Shown: piece by piece, positions 1 through 8,971 of the stretch
Numbering within the stretch: position 1 is the stretch's first letter
How the letters are laid out: every line of letters begins with the position of its first letter
Origin: Bryobacter sp.
GTDB taxonomy: Bacteria; Acidobacteriota; Terriglobia; Bryobacterales; Bryobacteraceae
Direction of reading: 5' to 3'
Length of the DNA stretch: 42,164 nucleotides
NCBI GenBank assembly: GCA_022843625.1
Contig: JALHNH010000056.1
Location: 1 to 42,164, forward strand
The notes under the pieces: model-generated
Seen by the model: only the letters and a program-made list of their open reading frames with translations
Told to the model about the DNA's origin: nothing
Database searches by the model: none
Made by a program: the position numbers and the translations under genes

Positions 1-146
1 ATCTTGTCGTCCGCGCTCCAATGCCGTCTTTCTTTCTTCAAGGTCTCGCTCCAAAGACCTCTTCGACCAATTTCCTTTCGGCTTTAACCGTTTCCTCCGG
101 TTTCAGCTGAGGCGAAACAGGCGTACAAGGCTTCTTCTCCGTTGAA

Positions 147-926
147 GTGAATGGCTACGTCATTAATTCGGGAGAATTGGCAACGCTGGGCATGGCGATC
201 GCCATGCTTTCCGCCGTGCTGTGGCAGGTGGTGCTGGACCGCCAGGACCGCTTCCGGCTGCTATCGGAAATGAGTGCCGCCCGTGAGGCCCAATTGTTTC
301 TATTGGGGCAGACTGCTGTAGTAGAAACAGGCATCTACCGGATCGATCCGGTGTATAAACCATCGCTCGAAGTCGGCGGCGATCTCTTCCAGATCCTCCC
401 ACGACCCGACGGCTCAACGATCGTCGTGGTGGGCGACGTCAGCGGCAAGGGGTTGCGGGCGGCCATGATGGCGTCACTGGTCTGTGGCGCGGTCCAGCGT
501 GACGACTCTACCTCCGCGTCCGCATTACTGTCCGGGTTGAATCGAACGCTGGCTACGCGACAGGGCGGCGGTTTCGTTACCTGCTGCTGTATTCGCCTCG
601 ATCCCGATGGCAGTGCGACAGTGGCCAACGCCGGCCACCTGACGCCTTATTGGAACGGCGAGGAGATGGCTCTCGCCCCCGGATTGCCGCTGGGTGTCGT
701 CGCTGATGCCGAGTACGAAGAGACCGCGATCATGCTTCGCCCAGGCGACCAGTTAACGGTGCTGTCCGATGGAGTCGTCGAGGCCGAAAACGTCAACCGC
801 GAACTCTTCGGCTTTGACCGCAGCCGCGAGATCTCTACGAAGTCTGCTCAGCAGATCGCCGAGGCCGCTCGCGTCTGGGGCCAGACCGATGACATTACCG
901 TGGTAACGGTTCGGAGACTTTCTTGA
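147..926 (+). CDS. PP2C SpoIIE phosphatase, array member 1 (N-terminally incomplete)
   Basis: 259 residues from a GTG start. It is a SpoIIE/RsbU-type PP2C phosphatase preceded by one membrane helix (about residues 9-30) and a short coiled coil. PP2C motifs are visible: EVGGDLF, GDVSGKG, NAGHLTPY, LPLGV, SDGVVEAEN and the terminal TDDITVV. The jelly-roll domain and first six helices of its paralogues are absent. The frame is open upstream back to a TGA at 108-110, and again from 3 to 107. Codons just before the GTG read VQGFFSVEV, like the loop before the last helix of member 2 (WQGFSFPV). No Shine-Dalgarno precedes the GTG. The gene is therefore probably the tail of a full-length paralogue split by a stop codon and the window edge, although a genuine short gene is possible. 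It ends VTVRR and overlaps member 2 by 4 nt (TTGA). Confidence 0.8.
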   Translation: MNGYVINSGELATLGMAIAMLSAVLWQVVLDRQDRFRLLSEMSAAREAQLFLLGQTAVVETGIYRIDPVYKPSLEVGGDLFQILPRPDGSTIVVVGDVSGKGLRAAMMASLVCGAVQRDDSTSASALLSGLNRTLATRQGGGFVTCCCIRLDPDGSATVANAGHLTPYWNGEEMALAPGLPLGVVADAEYEETAIMLRPGDQLTVLSDGVVEAENVNRELFGFDRSREISTKSAQQIAEAARVWGQTDDITVVTVRRLS

Positions 927-2719
927 AGTACTTACCATTTCTATTGATCGCAGCCTCTCTTAGCGCGCAGGTCTCACTCGAAGGCCCTTGGCGGATGACC
1001 CGGCAGGACTCGCCCTCCTTCGCTCTGCTCGTAGCCGCCGACGGCGACTGGACCGAGGTCCAACTGCCCTGGAAGGAACGCTCCACCAACGGAATCTTCT
1101 GGCTGCGCAAAACGGTGACGCTGGACACGGCGCTGCCGGAAGCCACGCTGGTGGTGGGCCGCGTAGCAGCGAGCTTCGAAGTATACGTCAATGGCCAGCC
1201 TATCGGCGGCCCGCCCGGCTTTGGCAGCCGTATTATCGAAGTTTGGCAACCGCGCAAGTTTCGTCTGCCCGGCGGACTCCCTTCCGGCCCGGTCACCATT
1301 GCCTTGCGCTGCTGGGAGATCAAGGTCTGGTCCAGTGCATTTTTCGATGCCGGTCCTTATCATTTGGGCACTCCGGCAACAGCCACGGCGGCACTGGATC
1401 GCTTCTGGATACAAAGCCGCGATTCCGCTTACCCGCGCCTGCTGATCTCGGTAGCGCAAGTCGCCCTGGGGCTCTATCTATTGCTGGTCTGGCGGCGAGA
1501 CCTTTTTGGGTTGGGCTTCTTTCTTGTTACATGGGGAGGGCTGATGTCCTTCTATAGCCACCTGAGGGGGTATGAATCACATATAGGTAGCCACTGGCAT
1601 ACGCTCTTTTACCTGGCTAATTCGGCAGGTTGGATTGCCTGGTTTGCCACTTCGGTAGACTTCCTTGGCTTTTCACGTCTGTCCGTGCGCTACGTAATTG
1701 CGCCGCTGGCCGTGATCATGGTTGGAACGCATCTGTTGCCCTATGTGGATCCAAACTTTAACGCCAACCTCTCCTTTGTTGACCTGCTCCCACTGGGCCT
1801 GCCATTAGGCTTTGCGGCGGTCCGGCTCTGGCAAGGGACCTACATAGGCCCAGCGCTACTCGTTTCGGCCGCCGGGGTGATCAGTCTTTCCGTTAACACA
1901 GTAAGCAGGTTGTTTGGCATTGGGGCTAGCGAGATCCAGTGGCAGGGTTTCTCCTTTCCAGTAACTCCAGTCGCCTATCTTGTAGCTTCCGCTTGGATGT
2001 CAGTCGAGTATCTAGAAAGATTGAAACGCCAGCGCGCCGAACGCGACCGCCTGGCCGCAGAGATGGATTCGGCGCGCGCAGTCCAAACTTCGCTGCTGTC
2101 GGTGAATACTCTGGATCATGCGGGTTGCAGTGCCGAAGCTGTTTACCGGCCCGCGCTTGAAGTTGGGGGAGACTTTTACGAATTGATCGCCGCACCAGAC
2201 GGAACCATGCTGGTAGTGGTGGGTGACGTCAGCGGCAAAGGCTTGCAAGCCGCCATGGTAGTAGCCCTCGCGCTCGGTGCATTGCGCAACCGGCACTCAT
2301 CTACCCCAGCGGATTTACTTGCTGAGATAAACCGGTCTCTTGTGCAGCGTAAGGCGGGCGGATTTGTGACCTGCGTTATTGCACGGATATCCCCCGATGG
2401 AAGCGTTGCCGTAGCCAGTGCCGGCCACCCCTCGCCTTTTCTGGCTGGTAGAGAATGGACAGTTCCGCCCGGGCTTCCGCTGGGTGTGACGGCTGAGGCG
2501 AGCTATGAGGAGGTCGTGGATCAGTTGGCACCTGGAGAAGCGTTAGTGCTTGTCTCCGACGGAGTTGTGGAGGCGGAGAATGCGCAGCGAGAGTTGTTCG
2601 GATTTGAACGTACGCGCGAAATCTCGACGAAGTCAGCGCAAGAGATCGCCAATGCCGCCCGCGCCTGGGGCCAAAACGACGACATCACGGTGGTTACCGT
2701 TCAGAGGAGGTCTTCGTGA
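923..2719 (+). CDS. 7TM sensor PP2C phosphatase, array member 2
   Basis: 598 residues. Signal peptide at about 1-16, then a periplasmic jelly-roll domain (about 18-150) with the family 2 glycosidase sugar-binding pattern: LEGPWR, IFWLRK, FEVYVNG. Seven membrane helices follow at about 172-365, then a coiled coil (365-395) and a SpoIIE-type PP2C domain (405-598). Candidate metal-binding aspartates are D417 (GGDFY), D435 (GDVSG), D546 (SDGVVE) and D586/587 (NDDIT). The fold suggests it senses an envelope ligand and dephosphorylates a cytoplasmic phosphoserine/threonine protein; RsbU relatives act on STAS anti-anti-sigma factors, which is inference here. The start is TTG, overlapping the previous stop (TTGA), with GGAG at 913-916 six bases upstream, inside the previous gene's VTVRR codons. 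Confidence 0.88.
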   Translation: MKYLPFLLIAASLSAQVSLEGPWRMTRQDSPSFALLVAADGDWTEVQLPWKERSTNGIFWLRKTVTLDTALPEATLVVGRVAASFEVYVNGQPIGGPPGFGSRIIEVWQPRKFRLPGGLPSGPVTIALRCWEIKVWSSAFFDAGPYHLGTPATATAALDRFWIQSRDSAYPRLLISVAQVALGLYLLLVWRRDLFGLGFFLVTWGGLMSFYSHLRGYESHIGSHWHTLFYLANSAGWIAWFATSVDFLGFSRLSVRYVIAPLAVIMVGTHLLPYVDPNFNANLSFVDLLPLGLPLGFAAVRLWQGTYIGPALLVSAAGVISLSVNTVSRLFGIGASEIQWQGFSFPVTPVAYLVASAWMSVEYLERLKRQRAERDRLAAEMDSARAVQTSLLSVNTLDHAGCSAEAVYRPALEVGGDFYELIAAPDGTMLVVVGDVSGKGLQAAMVVALALGALRNRHSSTPADLLAEINRSLVQRKAGGFVTCVIARISPDGSVAVASAGHPSPFLAGREWTVPPGLPLGVTAEASYEEVVDQLAPGEALVLVSDGVVEAENAQRELFGFERTREISTKSAQEIANAARAWGQNDDITVVTVQRRSS

Positions 2720-4521
2720 AGCATCTATTGCTGTTCCTGTTTCTGCCCGGGGCGCTATCCGCCAAACCGCTTGACCTGAGCGGCACCTGGCGGTACAACA
2801 CGACGGACTCGCCGCGTCTGGCAATGCCTGAAACCGACGCGAGCGCCTGGCCGACGGTGAATTTGCCCGGCCGCTATCCGCGCCCGGAAACGGTCTACTG
2901 GCTCCGCCGGGACTTCACGGCTCCAGCTCTCGTTGGCGATGTCGTGGTCACTGTCGGATTGGTTTCAGAACGCTATGAGGTCTTCTGGAATGGAGTGAAG
3001 ATCGGCGACACTGGTGATCTGGCGAGACCTTATATCCATCCAGTTCGACCGCGCTCGTTTCTTGTGCCGGCGACGTTGGTTCATCAGCGAAGCCCTGCAG
3101 TGTTGGCGTTGCGCGTTCAAGATATGCGAAACGTCTCTGCATGGGGAGCTTTCGAAAGCGCCATCATGGACCGCGGCCCTTATTGGGTTGCCGAGCCAGC
3201 TCACGCTGCAGCTCTGGTGGAGTCGGCTCATCGGGGCAGATTGCTCGCGCTGGCGCCCGGAACGCTGATGGTCACCATCCAGGCAGGCGTCGCGATTCTT
3301 TTCTTCGCCTTGTGGCTTTCCGGCCGGGACCAACGCGACCGGCTTTTCTTTGCTCTCTATCTTTTTTTCCTCTCCATAGGTACGGCAGTCGGCATGATGT
3401 TATTGCTGATGGACTCATCTTCGCTCAGTCAGCTTATTTTTTACCGTCCGAACGGCGTCCTGGTGATGCTCTTCCAAACGTTGTTTGTCGCTCACGTCAT
3501 GCGTGTTGCGCGCCCACCTGTGTGGGCGCTGTCAGCGCTGGTCGCGGTCTCTCTTATGATGGCGTGGTCGACCAGTCTGGGCAGGAACTATCTCCAACCC
3601 TGGCTGTTGCTGCTGGTCCTGTTCTGCATTCGCGCGGCTTGGATCGCTCCGAAAGGCAGGAAACTCTTTGCGCTGCCGATTCTGGCGTACTTGTTCGCGG
3701 TTTTGAACAACACGATGCCAGCTGCGTTGCGGCTCTTTCCCGCCGTCTTCTCTGTTGGGCTCGCCGGAGTGGCTGTCAGTAACCTGATCCAAATCGTTTT
3801 TGCCCTGACGATGACGGTACTGATGCTTCGCTGGATCGCAGCCGACAGACGGGAGCAACAGCGCTTGTCTTCCGAACTGGAGGCCGCGCGCGGAGTGCAA
3901 CAACTCCTGCTGCCGCAAGCTGCCGCCAAGGGCGGCGGATGGCAATCCGATGCGACTTACTTGCCCGCACTCGAGGTGGGCGGCGACTTCTACTGGACAC
4001 GCACAGAGCCCACCGGTGCCCTGGTGGTGGTGATTGGCGACGTCAGCGGAAAGGGTTTGAAAGCCGCGATGCTTGTCTCGGTGGCGGTGGGGATCCTGCG
4101 GAATGAGAAGTCCTCGTCGCCGTGTGCAATTCTTGGCGCGTTGAATGAAGGACTCACAGGACACACAGGCGGCGGCTTCGTCACGGCCTGCTGTGCGCGC
4201 TTCGAAGCCGAAGGCTCGATGGTCGTCGCCAATGCCGGGCACCCGGCACCCTACGGCGACGGCCGGGAGTTGGAGGTGGAAGCCGGACTGCCACTAGGCA
4301 TCATGCCCGACGCTACTTACCCTGAGTCGATCCACCACGCAGATCTGGTGACGCTTGTCTCTGACGGTGTGGTTGAGGCCGAAAACGCACAACGCGAACT
4401 CTTCGGCTTCGACCGCACCCGTGCGATCAGCACCAAGGCTGCAACACAGATCGCCGAGGAGGCGAAGTCCTGGGGACAAAACGACGACATCACCGTGGTC
4501 ACCGTCCGGAGGAATTCCTAA
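2716..4521 (+). CDS. 7TM sensor PP2C phosphatase, array member 3
   Basis: 601 residues with the same layout as member 2. Signal peptide at about 1-16; jelly-roll domain with LSGTWRY, VYWLRRDF, RYEVFWNG and DRGPYWV (about 18-158); membrane helices between about 182 and 374; a linker of charged heptads (RREQQRLSSELEAARGVQQL); and a PP2C domain from about 412. Candidate metal ligands are D424, D442, the SDGVVEAEN aspartate and the terminal NDDITVV. The GTG start overlaps the preceding TGA (GTGA). AGGAGG at 2705-2710, five bases upstream, is the best ribosome site in the array and lies in the codons for the previous QRR. The ligand is unknown. The sensor half differs markedly from its neighbours' while the phosphatase half is close to theirs. 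Confidence 0.88.
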   Translation: MKHLLLFLFLPGALSAKPLDLSGTWRYNTTDSPRLAMPETDASAWPTVNLPGRYPRPETVYWLRRDFTAPALVGDVVVTVGLVSERYEVFWNGVKIGDTGDLARPYIHPVRPRSFLVPATLVHQRSPAVLALRVQDMRNVSAWGAFESAIMDRGPYWVAEPAHAAALVESAHRGRLLALAPGTLMVTIQAGVAILFFALWLSGRDQRDRLFFALYLFFLSIGTAVGMMLLLMDSSSLSQLIFYRPNGVLVMLFQTLFVAHVMRVARPPVWALSALVAVSLMMAWSTSLGRNYLQPWLLLLVLFCIRAAWIAPKGRKLFALPILAYLFAVLNNTMPAALRLFPAVFSVGLAGVAVSNLIQIVFALTMTVLMLRWIAADRREQQRLSSELEAARGVQQLLLPQAAAKGGGWQSDATYLPALEVGGDFYWTRTEPTGALVVVIGDVSGKGLKAAMLVSVAVGILRNEKSSSPCAILGALNEGLTGHTGGGFVTACCARFEAEGSMVVANAGHPAPYGDGRELEVEAGLPLGIMPDATYPESIHHADLVTLVSDGVVEAENAQRELFGFDRTRAISTKAATQIAEEAKSWGQNDDITVVTVRRNS

Positions 4522-4522
4522 C

Positions 4523-6385
4523 ATGCGCTTTTGCTTATTGGTGCTGGCCGCTTTACCCCTTCTGGCCCAGAACGCCCTCTACCTCGATCTCTCCGGGCCC
4601 TGGCGCCTCCAGGCGAGCGATGATCCCAGTTACGCCCAACCCGAGCTGGACGATAGCCAATGGCGGACCCTCGCGGTTCCCATTCCCGCCAGCCCAACTG
4701 ATTCCCAGGCCATCCCCGGTATCTCGAAAATCTACTGGCTTCGGCGCCGCGTCGAGCTGCCCGCGGGCACGGACCGAACCCGCCTGGCACTCAGTATTGG
4801 CCTCCTCCGCGATGGCTATGAAGTTTACCTGGACGGAAGGCTCGTCGCTTCGACCGGCAGCTTCGACAAACTCGAAGACGCCCAACTGCCCCGGCCTCGC
4901 ACCTTCGCCTTGCCCCCCGTGGCAGGAGCCTCAATTCAAGTGGCCCTGCGTGTTCATAGAAAACTTGCGCTTCCTCCGCAATGGCGCATGCCGGATAGCG
5001 GTCCCTATCTTCTCACCTACCAGGGCCATTTGCCGGTGGATCTCGGGGCGGTTCAGCTTCTGGAGCGATACGGTGAGCTGTCATTGGGACTCGTCTTCGG
5101 CACGCTTCTGCTTTCCATTTCCTGCCTCAGCTTCCTGGCCTGGACCAACGATCGCAACCGTCTCGAGTTGCTATGGTTTGCGCTCGCCGCCCTCACCCGT
5201 GCCAGTGCCGAGTGCCTTAATCTGTCTCAGTTGAACGTCAGCGCACAGCCAGTTGACCGATTTGGAATCACACTCTTTCAAATTTTACTCAGTGAGCTAG
5301 TGTGGCCTCTTCTTGGGGAGTTCGCAATTGCATCCTTCGCACCGCCTCGCCCCAAGTGGTGGCGTGCGGGGCTTTGGGCCTTGTTCGCATTCACGTTCAC
5401 TGCCATTTTCGCAATGCGAAATTTCTATTGGGCTGCAGCGTTGATGGGTGGGCTTATCTTGATCATGGTTTTGCTCTGTTGGTATCGTCGCAGGGCGGAG
5501 AGATATTCCTCCGAGATCTGGATTGTCAGCCTGGCGATCGCCACTCTCGCATTCCTCCATTCCGAGAATTTCACGCGACGTTTGCTCGGGGTCGGTAATT
5601 GGATTCCCGTTTCCTTCCCAATCGGGACTTATCGAGTAGACCGCGAACAGGTAATCTTCACCACGCTCGCGTTGGTGATCCTTGTCAGCCTCTTGCGCCG
5701 AACGGCGGCGGACCGCCGCGAGAAAGAGCGCCTCTCCAGCGAGTTCGAAGCAGCGCGAGTTATCCAACGCCTTCTGCTCGATCAGGCCGAACTGCAGGAT
5801 CCAGCCTTTGTGCTGGACGCTGTTTATATGCCGGCCCAGGAAGTCGGCGGCGACTTCTACTACGTCCTCGATGGGCAGACCATCCTCGTGGGTGACGTCT
5901 CCGGCAAAGGCCTCAAAGCGGCCATGTTGGTCTCGCTCGCGATTGGGGCTCTACGCAACAGCACGAACCGCAATCCCGGCCCGCTGCTCTCGGCACTGAA
6001 TCGCGCCGTCGCCGGGCAAATGGAGGGCGGCTTCATCACCTGCTGCTGCGTTCGCTTGCAACCGGACGGCCAACTTTCCATCGCCAATGCCGGGCACCTC
6101 GCCCCCTATCTGGATGGCGCCGAGGCCCAGGTGGATACAGGTCTGCCGCTGGGCCTCGATCCTGAAGCGGGTTACGACGAGACTTGCCTGACATTGCGGC
6201 AAGGATCCAGCATCACGCTCCTATCCGACGGTGTTGTTGAGGCCGAAAACGCCCAGCGCGAACTTTTCGGCTTCGACCGAACTCGCGAGATCAGCATGAA
6301 GACAGCCCAGGATATTGCCAGCGCCGCCAAAGCCTGGGGCCAGACCGACGACATCACGGTTGTCACCGTCCGGAGGAATGGATGA
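4523..6385 (+). CDS. 7TM sensor PP2C phosphatase, array member 4
   Basis: 620 residues from ATG at 4523, one base after the previous stop. The frame is open further upstream, but that start would overlap member 3 heavily and put the signal peptide in the middle; GGAGG at 4508-4512 supports 4523. Signal peptide at about 1-16; jelly-roll domain with LSGPWRLQ, DDSQW, YWLRRRVELP, GYEVYLDG and DSGPYLL; helices from about 185 to 392; coiled coil; PP2C domain with D444, D458, D569 and D609/610. It ends VTVRRNG, and those codons leave GGAGG (6372-6376) five bases before an ATG that overlaps the TGA. No array gene starts there now: the antisense VapBC pair lies next, so this ribosome site looks like a relic of a former direct junction with member 5. 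Confidence 0.88.
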   Translation: MRFCLLVLAALPLLAQNALYLDLSGPWRLQASDDPSYAQPELDDSQWRTLAVPIPASPTDSQAIPGISKIYWLRRRVELPAGTDRTRLALSIGLLRDGYEVYLDGRLVASTGSFDKLEDAQLPRPRTFALPPVAGASIQVALRVHRKLALPPQWRMPDSGPYLLTYQGHLPVDLGAVQLLERYGELSLGLVFGTLLLSISCLSFLAWTNDRNRLELLWFALAALTRASAECLNLSQLNVSAQPVDRFGITLFQILLSELVWPLLGEFAIASFAPPRPKWWRAGLWALFAFTFTAIFAMRNFYWAAALMGGLILIMVLLCWYRRRAERYSSEIWIVSLAIATLAFLHSENFTRRLLGVGNWIPVSFPIGTYRVDREQVIFTTLALVILVSLLRRTAADRREKERLSSEFEAARVIQRLLLDQAELQDPAFVLDAVYMPAQEVGGDFYYVLDGQTILVGDVSGKGLKAAMLVSLAIGALRNSTNRNPGPLLSALNRAVAGQMEGGFITCCCVRLQPDGQLSIANAGHLAPYLDGAEAQVDTGLPLGLDPEAGYDETCLTLRQGSSITLLSDGVVEAENAQRELFGFDRTREISMKTAQDIASAAKAWGQTDDITVVTVRRNG

Positions 6386-6408
6386 GTTTCGGTGCTCAGA
6401 CCCCTGGC

Positions 6409-6849
6409 TCAGCTTGCATCGAGCAGCAATACTTTACATGGAGTTCGGCGGCCGAAAGCACGGTCAAACGTTACCATCGTCGCCCCAGCGCTGGCGCAGA
6501 AACTGGAGAGATAAGCATCTGTCCAGAAATTAGAACTTACCTTTCCCGCCCGGGCAGTGGCCCTCCAGACCTCTTCAAACCCATCTGGTTCCGCTGCGTA
6601 CTTTACGCGGGCGTCAGTTTCAAATTGTTTTCTGACTTTCCACGCCGCTTCTGCCGACAATGGGTGACCATTCATCACATGCGCATTGGTAAGCAGCCGC
6701 AACAAGCCCGTTTCGGTAACCCGGCAGAATACGAGCAAGTCCCTGCCCTGGGCCTCAAACCAGCGTTTGGCCACGAGATGATGCGGGTGCGCGTCCACCG
6801 CAAGAGCGATCCAGACGTTGACATCAGGCAAGTAGATCATCAAAGTCAA
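6409..6849 (-). CDS. vapC: VapC-like PIN-domain toxin
   Basis: 146 residues from TTG at 6849; ATG at 6840 would give the family-typical N-terminus MIYLPDVNVW (143 residues). PIN-domain toxins of this family are magnesium-dependent RNases that cut tRNA or other RNA when released from their antitoxin. The acidic active-site pattern is visible: D in LPDVNVW, E in VTETGLLRLLTN, D in WTDAYLSSFC and D in VTFDRAFG. The length fits the family. It overlaps the antitoxin gene by 26 nt (17 nt from the ATG), so the two are coupled. It is antisense to the flanking phosphatase array and ends 23 bases after the stop of array member 4. All key residues are present, so it may be active. Confidence 0.85.
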   Translation of the reverse strand: MTLMIYLPDVNVWIALAVDAHPHHLVAKRWFEAQGRDLLVFCRVTETGLLRLLTNAHVMNGHPLSAEAAWKVRKQFETDARVKYAAEPDGFEEVWRATARAGKVSSNFWTDAYLSSFCASAGATMVTFDRAFGRRTPCKVLLLDAS

Positions 6850-7048
6850 GATCCTTCAGGTTTAGCTTCTTTCCCTTGGGCATGCGGATCAAAGGCAGCG
6901 TCAGGCGCTTGGCCTCCTTCGGAGGTGTCGCGTTGAGGTCCTTTTCCAGTGCTGCAACAATCAACTCCTTCATGGATGTGCCCCTGAGCGCAGCATTCGC
7001 TTTGGTCTTGCGAAAGAGTGCATCTGGAAGATCGATTGTAGTTCGCAT
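6824..7048 (-). CDS. vapB: VapB-like ribbon-helix-helix antitoxin
   Basis: 74 residues from ATG at 7048. The N-terminus (MRTTIDLPDALFRKTKANAA) is a ribbon-helix-helix DNA-binding domain: a beta strand followed by two helices, with GTSMKELIVAAL as the second helix. The charged C-terminal tail, about residues 45-74 and ending DLDFDDLLA, would wrap and inhibit the toxin. A longer reading frame extends upstream to 7333, but it would run antisense into the next array gene and lacks antitoxin character, so the short start is preferred. No good ribosome site is visible. Antitoxins of this type usually repress their own operon by binding a palindrome upstream; a candidate lies at 7089-7099. Confidence 0.82.
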   Translation of the reverse strand: MRTTIDLPDALFRKTKANAALRGTSMKELIVAALEKDLNATPPKEAKRLTLPLIRMPKGKKLNLKDLDFDDLLA

Positions 7049-7088
7049 AAATATAGCTTTGCATAAAACCATAACCATCAAACAACCC

Positions 7089-7099
7089 CTCGAATCGAG
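7089..7099. promoter_or_regulatory. Candidate VapB operator palindrome
   Basis: A perfect 11-base palindrome, CTCGAATCGAG, lies 40 bases upstream of the vapB start and 9 bases upstream of array member 5, inside the 60-base gap between the two divergent starts. Ribbon-helix-helix antitoxins bind short inverted repeats in their own promoters, so this is the most plausible operator. Binding there could also affect array member 5. No convincing -35/-10 pair was identified. Confidence 0.35.
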
Positions 7100-7108
7100 C
7101 ATGGGCGC

Positions 7109-8971
7109 ATGAACTTCATATTTTGGCTGATACTTGCAGGCCCACTCGCCGCCCAAACTATCGAGGTGACAAGCCTCGACACCGCTAAGCCACTCAATGG
7201 CGAATGGCGCCAGCAAACCGGCGACGATCCGCGCTACGCCGACCCCGGCTTTGATGATTCCGCCTGGTCCCGTGTCACGATGCCGAAAGGTATTGCTCCC
7301 GGCGCGTATGGCTACACCTGGCACCGGATTCATCTTGAAATTCCCGCGACGGATCGCTCGCTTTCGATTGCAATCGCTCCCTTCTTTGCAGCCTATGAAA
7401 TCTTCGTCAATGGAGTAAAGATTGGATCGTTTGGGGGAGAACTCAGTGCGGCTTCAGGACAGCACTTTGCTCGGCTGGCAAGCTTTCCTCTGCCCAAGGG
7501 ACAGCCCCACCTCCTAATCGCCATCCGCAGCAGCGAGTGGAAAATGAGCCTGGGAGTGCAGAGTGGTTCAAGCGTGGTTGGCACCTCCTGGATCGGCATG
7601 GATGATGCAATCCAGCTCAAGTTGGCAGAGGAGCGGATTGCGCTGGTGGAGAGTTCCAGTTGGCTGCGGATACTCTGTACCGGTCTTGGTTTCGGAGGGC
7701 TTTTTTTCGTCATGCTCGCACTGACCAAGCAGGGGGACCGGGAATTCCTGTGGTGCGGTTTGCTTCTGCTTTCTGCGATGATGAACCGCGTATATACCAT
7801 CTCCGACGTGCTTGGTATCGAGAGCCGCAGCACGATTGGAATCCTGAATAGCCTGACACAAACATCCTTCATTATTTGTTGGGTTTTGCTACTCAGCGCG
7901 CTATTTCATCGCCGCCCATCAAAGTGGGTTTGGGCCGCGGCGGCTGGCGCAATGAGCGGAATGGCTCTAATGGCTTTTGAAACTCAAATTGAATGGGTGC
8001 GAATCCATCCGGTTCGGCCAGTCTGGGTTCTCTCTTATCTCGTTTGCATGCCGTTGATCTATCTACTGCTCGGCTGGTGGAGAAGACAGCCAGGCAGATC
8101 GGAATGGTTCACCCATTTTACGTTGGTCAGCTATTTGGCGACAAACGCTACTCAGAACATCCTGGGCTTCTTCAACATGGAGTTTAGCCAGGCTTCGTTT
8201 CAGTCTGGTGGTGTGCAACTTTCCTACATTCTGCTGCGATCTCCTATCTTGCTGATGTTCTTTGCCATGGGGCTGGTCTTGAGTAAGCGCAAGGCAGAAA
8301 CAGAACGAGAGCAAGCCCGGCTACAGCAGGAGCTCTCGGCCGCAGCTCAAGTTCAAGCGCTGCTTCTTCCGGGTGTCGCAACCGAAGGCGTAGAAGCAAC
8401 CTACCTTCCAGCATCGGAAGTCGGTGGCGACTTTTACCAGGCCTTCCAGACTCACGATAAAGCCACCATTGCCCTGGTCGGCGATGTCAGTGGCAAAGGC
8501 TTGAAGGCAGCCATGCTTGTCTCGGTTGCCATAGGCGCAATCGAGCGCGAACAATCACTGATGCCGGAAATGATTCTGGAGCGCTTAAACCTCGCATTGA
8601 TGGATCGCACCGGTGGCGGGTTTGTTACCTGCTGTTGCGTCCGCATCGAAGCCAGTGGCCGCGCCTGGGTTGCCAGCGCCGGCCATCCGTCTCCCTACCT
8701 TCGCGGGCATGAGATCCAATTCGAAGCGGGGCTCCCCTTGGGTGTCGTAAGAGATGCAGCCTATCAAAGCTACGAGTTCCAGATGGAGCCAGAAGACCAG
8801 TTGACGATCATGTCCGACGGAGTGCTTGAGGCAGAGGACGCCCAGCGCGAACTCTTTGGGTTTGAGCGAACGCGAGAGATCAGTATGAAGTCTGCGCAAG
8901 AGATCGCCGAGGCCGCCCGTGCCTGGGGCCAGACCGACGACATCACCGTAGTTAGGGTTCGGAGAACATGA
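7109..8971 (+). CDS. 7TM sensor PP2C phosphatase, array member 5
   Basis: 620 residues. Signal peptide at about 1-16; jelly-roll domain with LNGEWRQQTGDDPRYADP, FDDSAW, YTWHRIHLEIP and YEIFVNGVKIGSFGG; membrane helices from about 185 to 392; coiled coil (RKAETEREQARLQQEL); PP2C domain with D441, D459, D570 (SDGVLEAED) and D610/611. Unlike the other downstream members it has no GGAGG before its start, because vapBC separates it from member 4. A four-codon reading frame ending in ATGA overlaps the start. It may have its own promoter in the 60-base gap, or be read through from upstream. Its sensor half is the closest relative of member 6 (105 of 126 residues identical by hand count near the N-terminus). 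Confidence 0.88.
   Translation: MNFIFWLILAGPLAAQTIEVTSLDTAKPLNGEWRQQTGDDPRYADPGFDDSAWSRVTMPKGIAPGAYGYTWHRIHLEIPATDRSLSIAIAPFFAAYEIFVNGVKIGSFGGELSAASGQHFARLASFPLPKGQPHLLIAIRSSEWKMSLGVQSGSSVVGTSWIGMDDAIQLKLAEERIALVESSSWLRILCTGLGFGGLFFVMLALTKQGDREFLWCGLLLLSAMMNRVYTISDVLGIESRSTIGILNSLTQTSFIICWVLLLSALFHRRPSKWVWAAAAGAMSGMALMAFETQIEWVRIHPVRPVWVLSYLVCMPLIYLLLGWWRRQPGRSEWFTHFTLVSYLATNATQNILGFFNMEFSQASFQSGGVQLSYILLRSPILLMFFAMGLVLSKRKAETEREQARLQQELSAAAQVQALLLPGVATEGVEATYLPASEVGGDFYQAFQTHDKATIALVGDVSGKGLKAAMLVSVAIGAIEREQSLMPEMILERLNLALMDRTGGGFVTCCCVRIEASGRAWVASAGHPSPYLRGHEIQFEAGLPLGVVRDAAYQSYEFQMEPEDQLTIMSDGVLEAEDAQRELFGFERTREISMKSAQEIAEAARAWGQTDDITVVRVRRT

Noticed and set aside
6382..6936. A plus-strand reading frame of 184 codons starting at the ATGA of array member 4
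   Set aside because: It is antisense to vapC and vapB, has no recognisable domain and poor coding character. Its start is best read as the vacated start site of the former junction.
7049..7333. A longer form of VapB reaching into array member 5
   Set aside because: The extra N-terminal part is antisense to the signal peptide and jelly-roll codons of member 5 and resembles no antitoxin. ATG at 7048 gives a complete ribbon-helix-helix protein.
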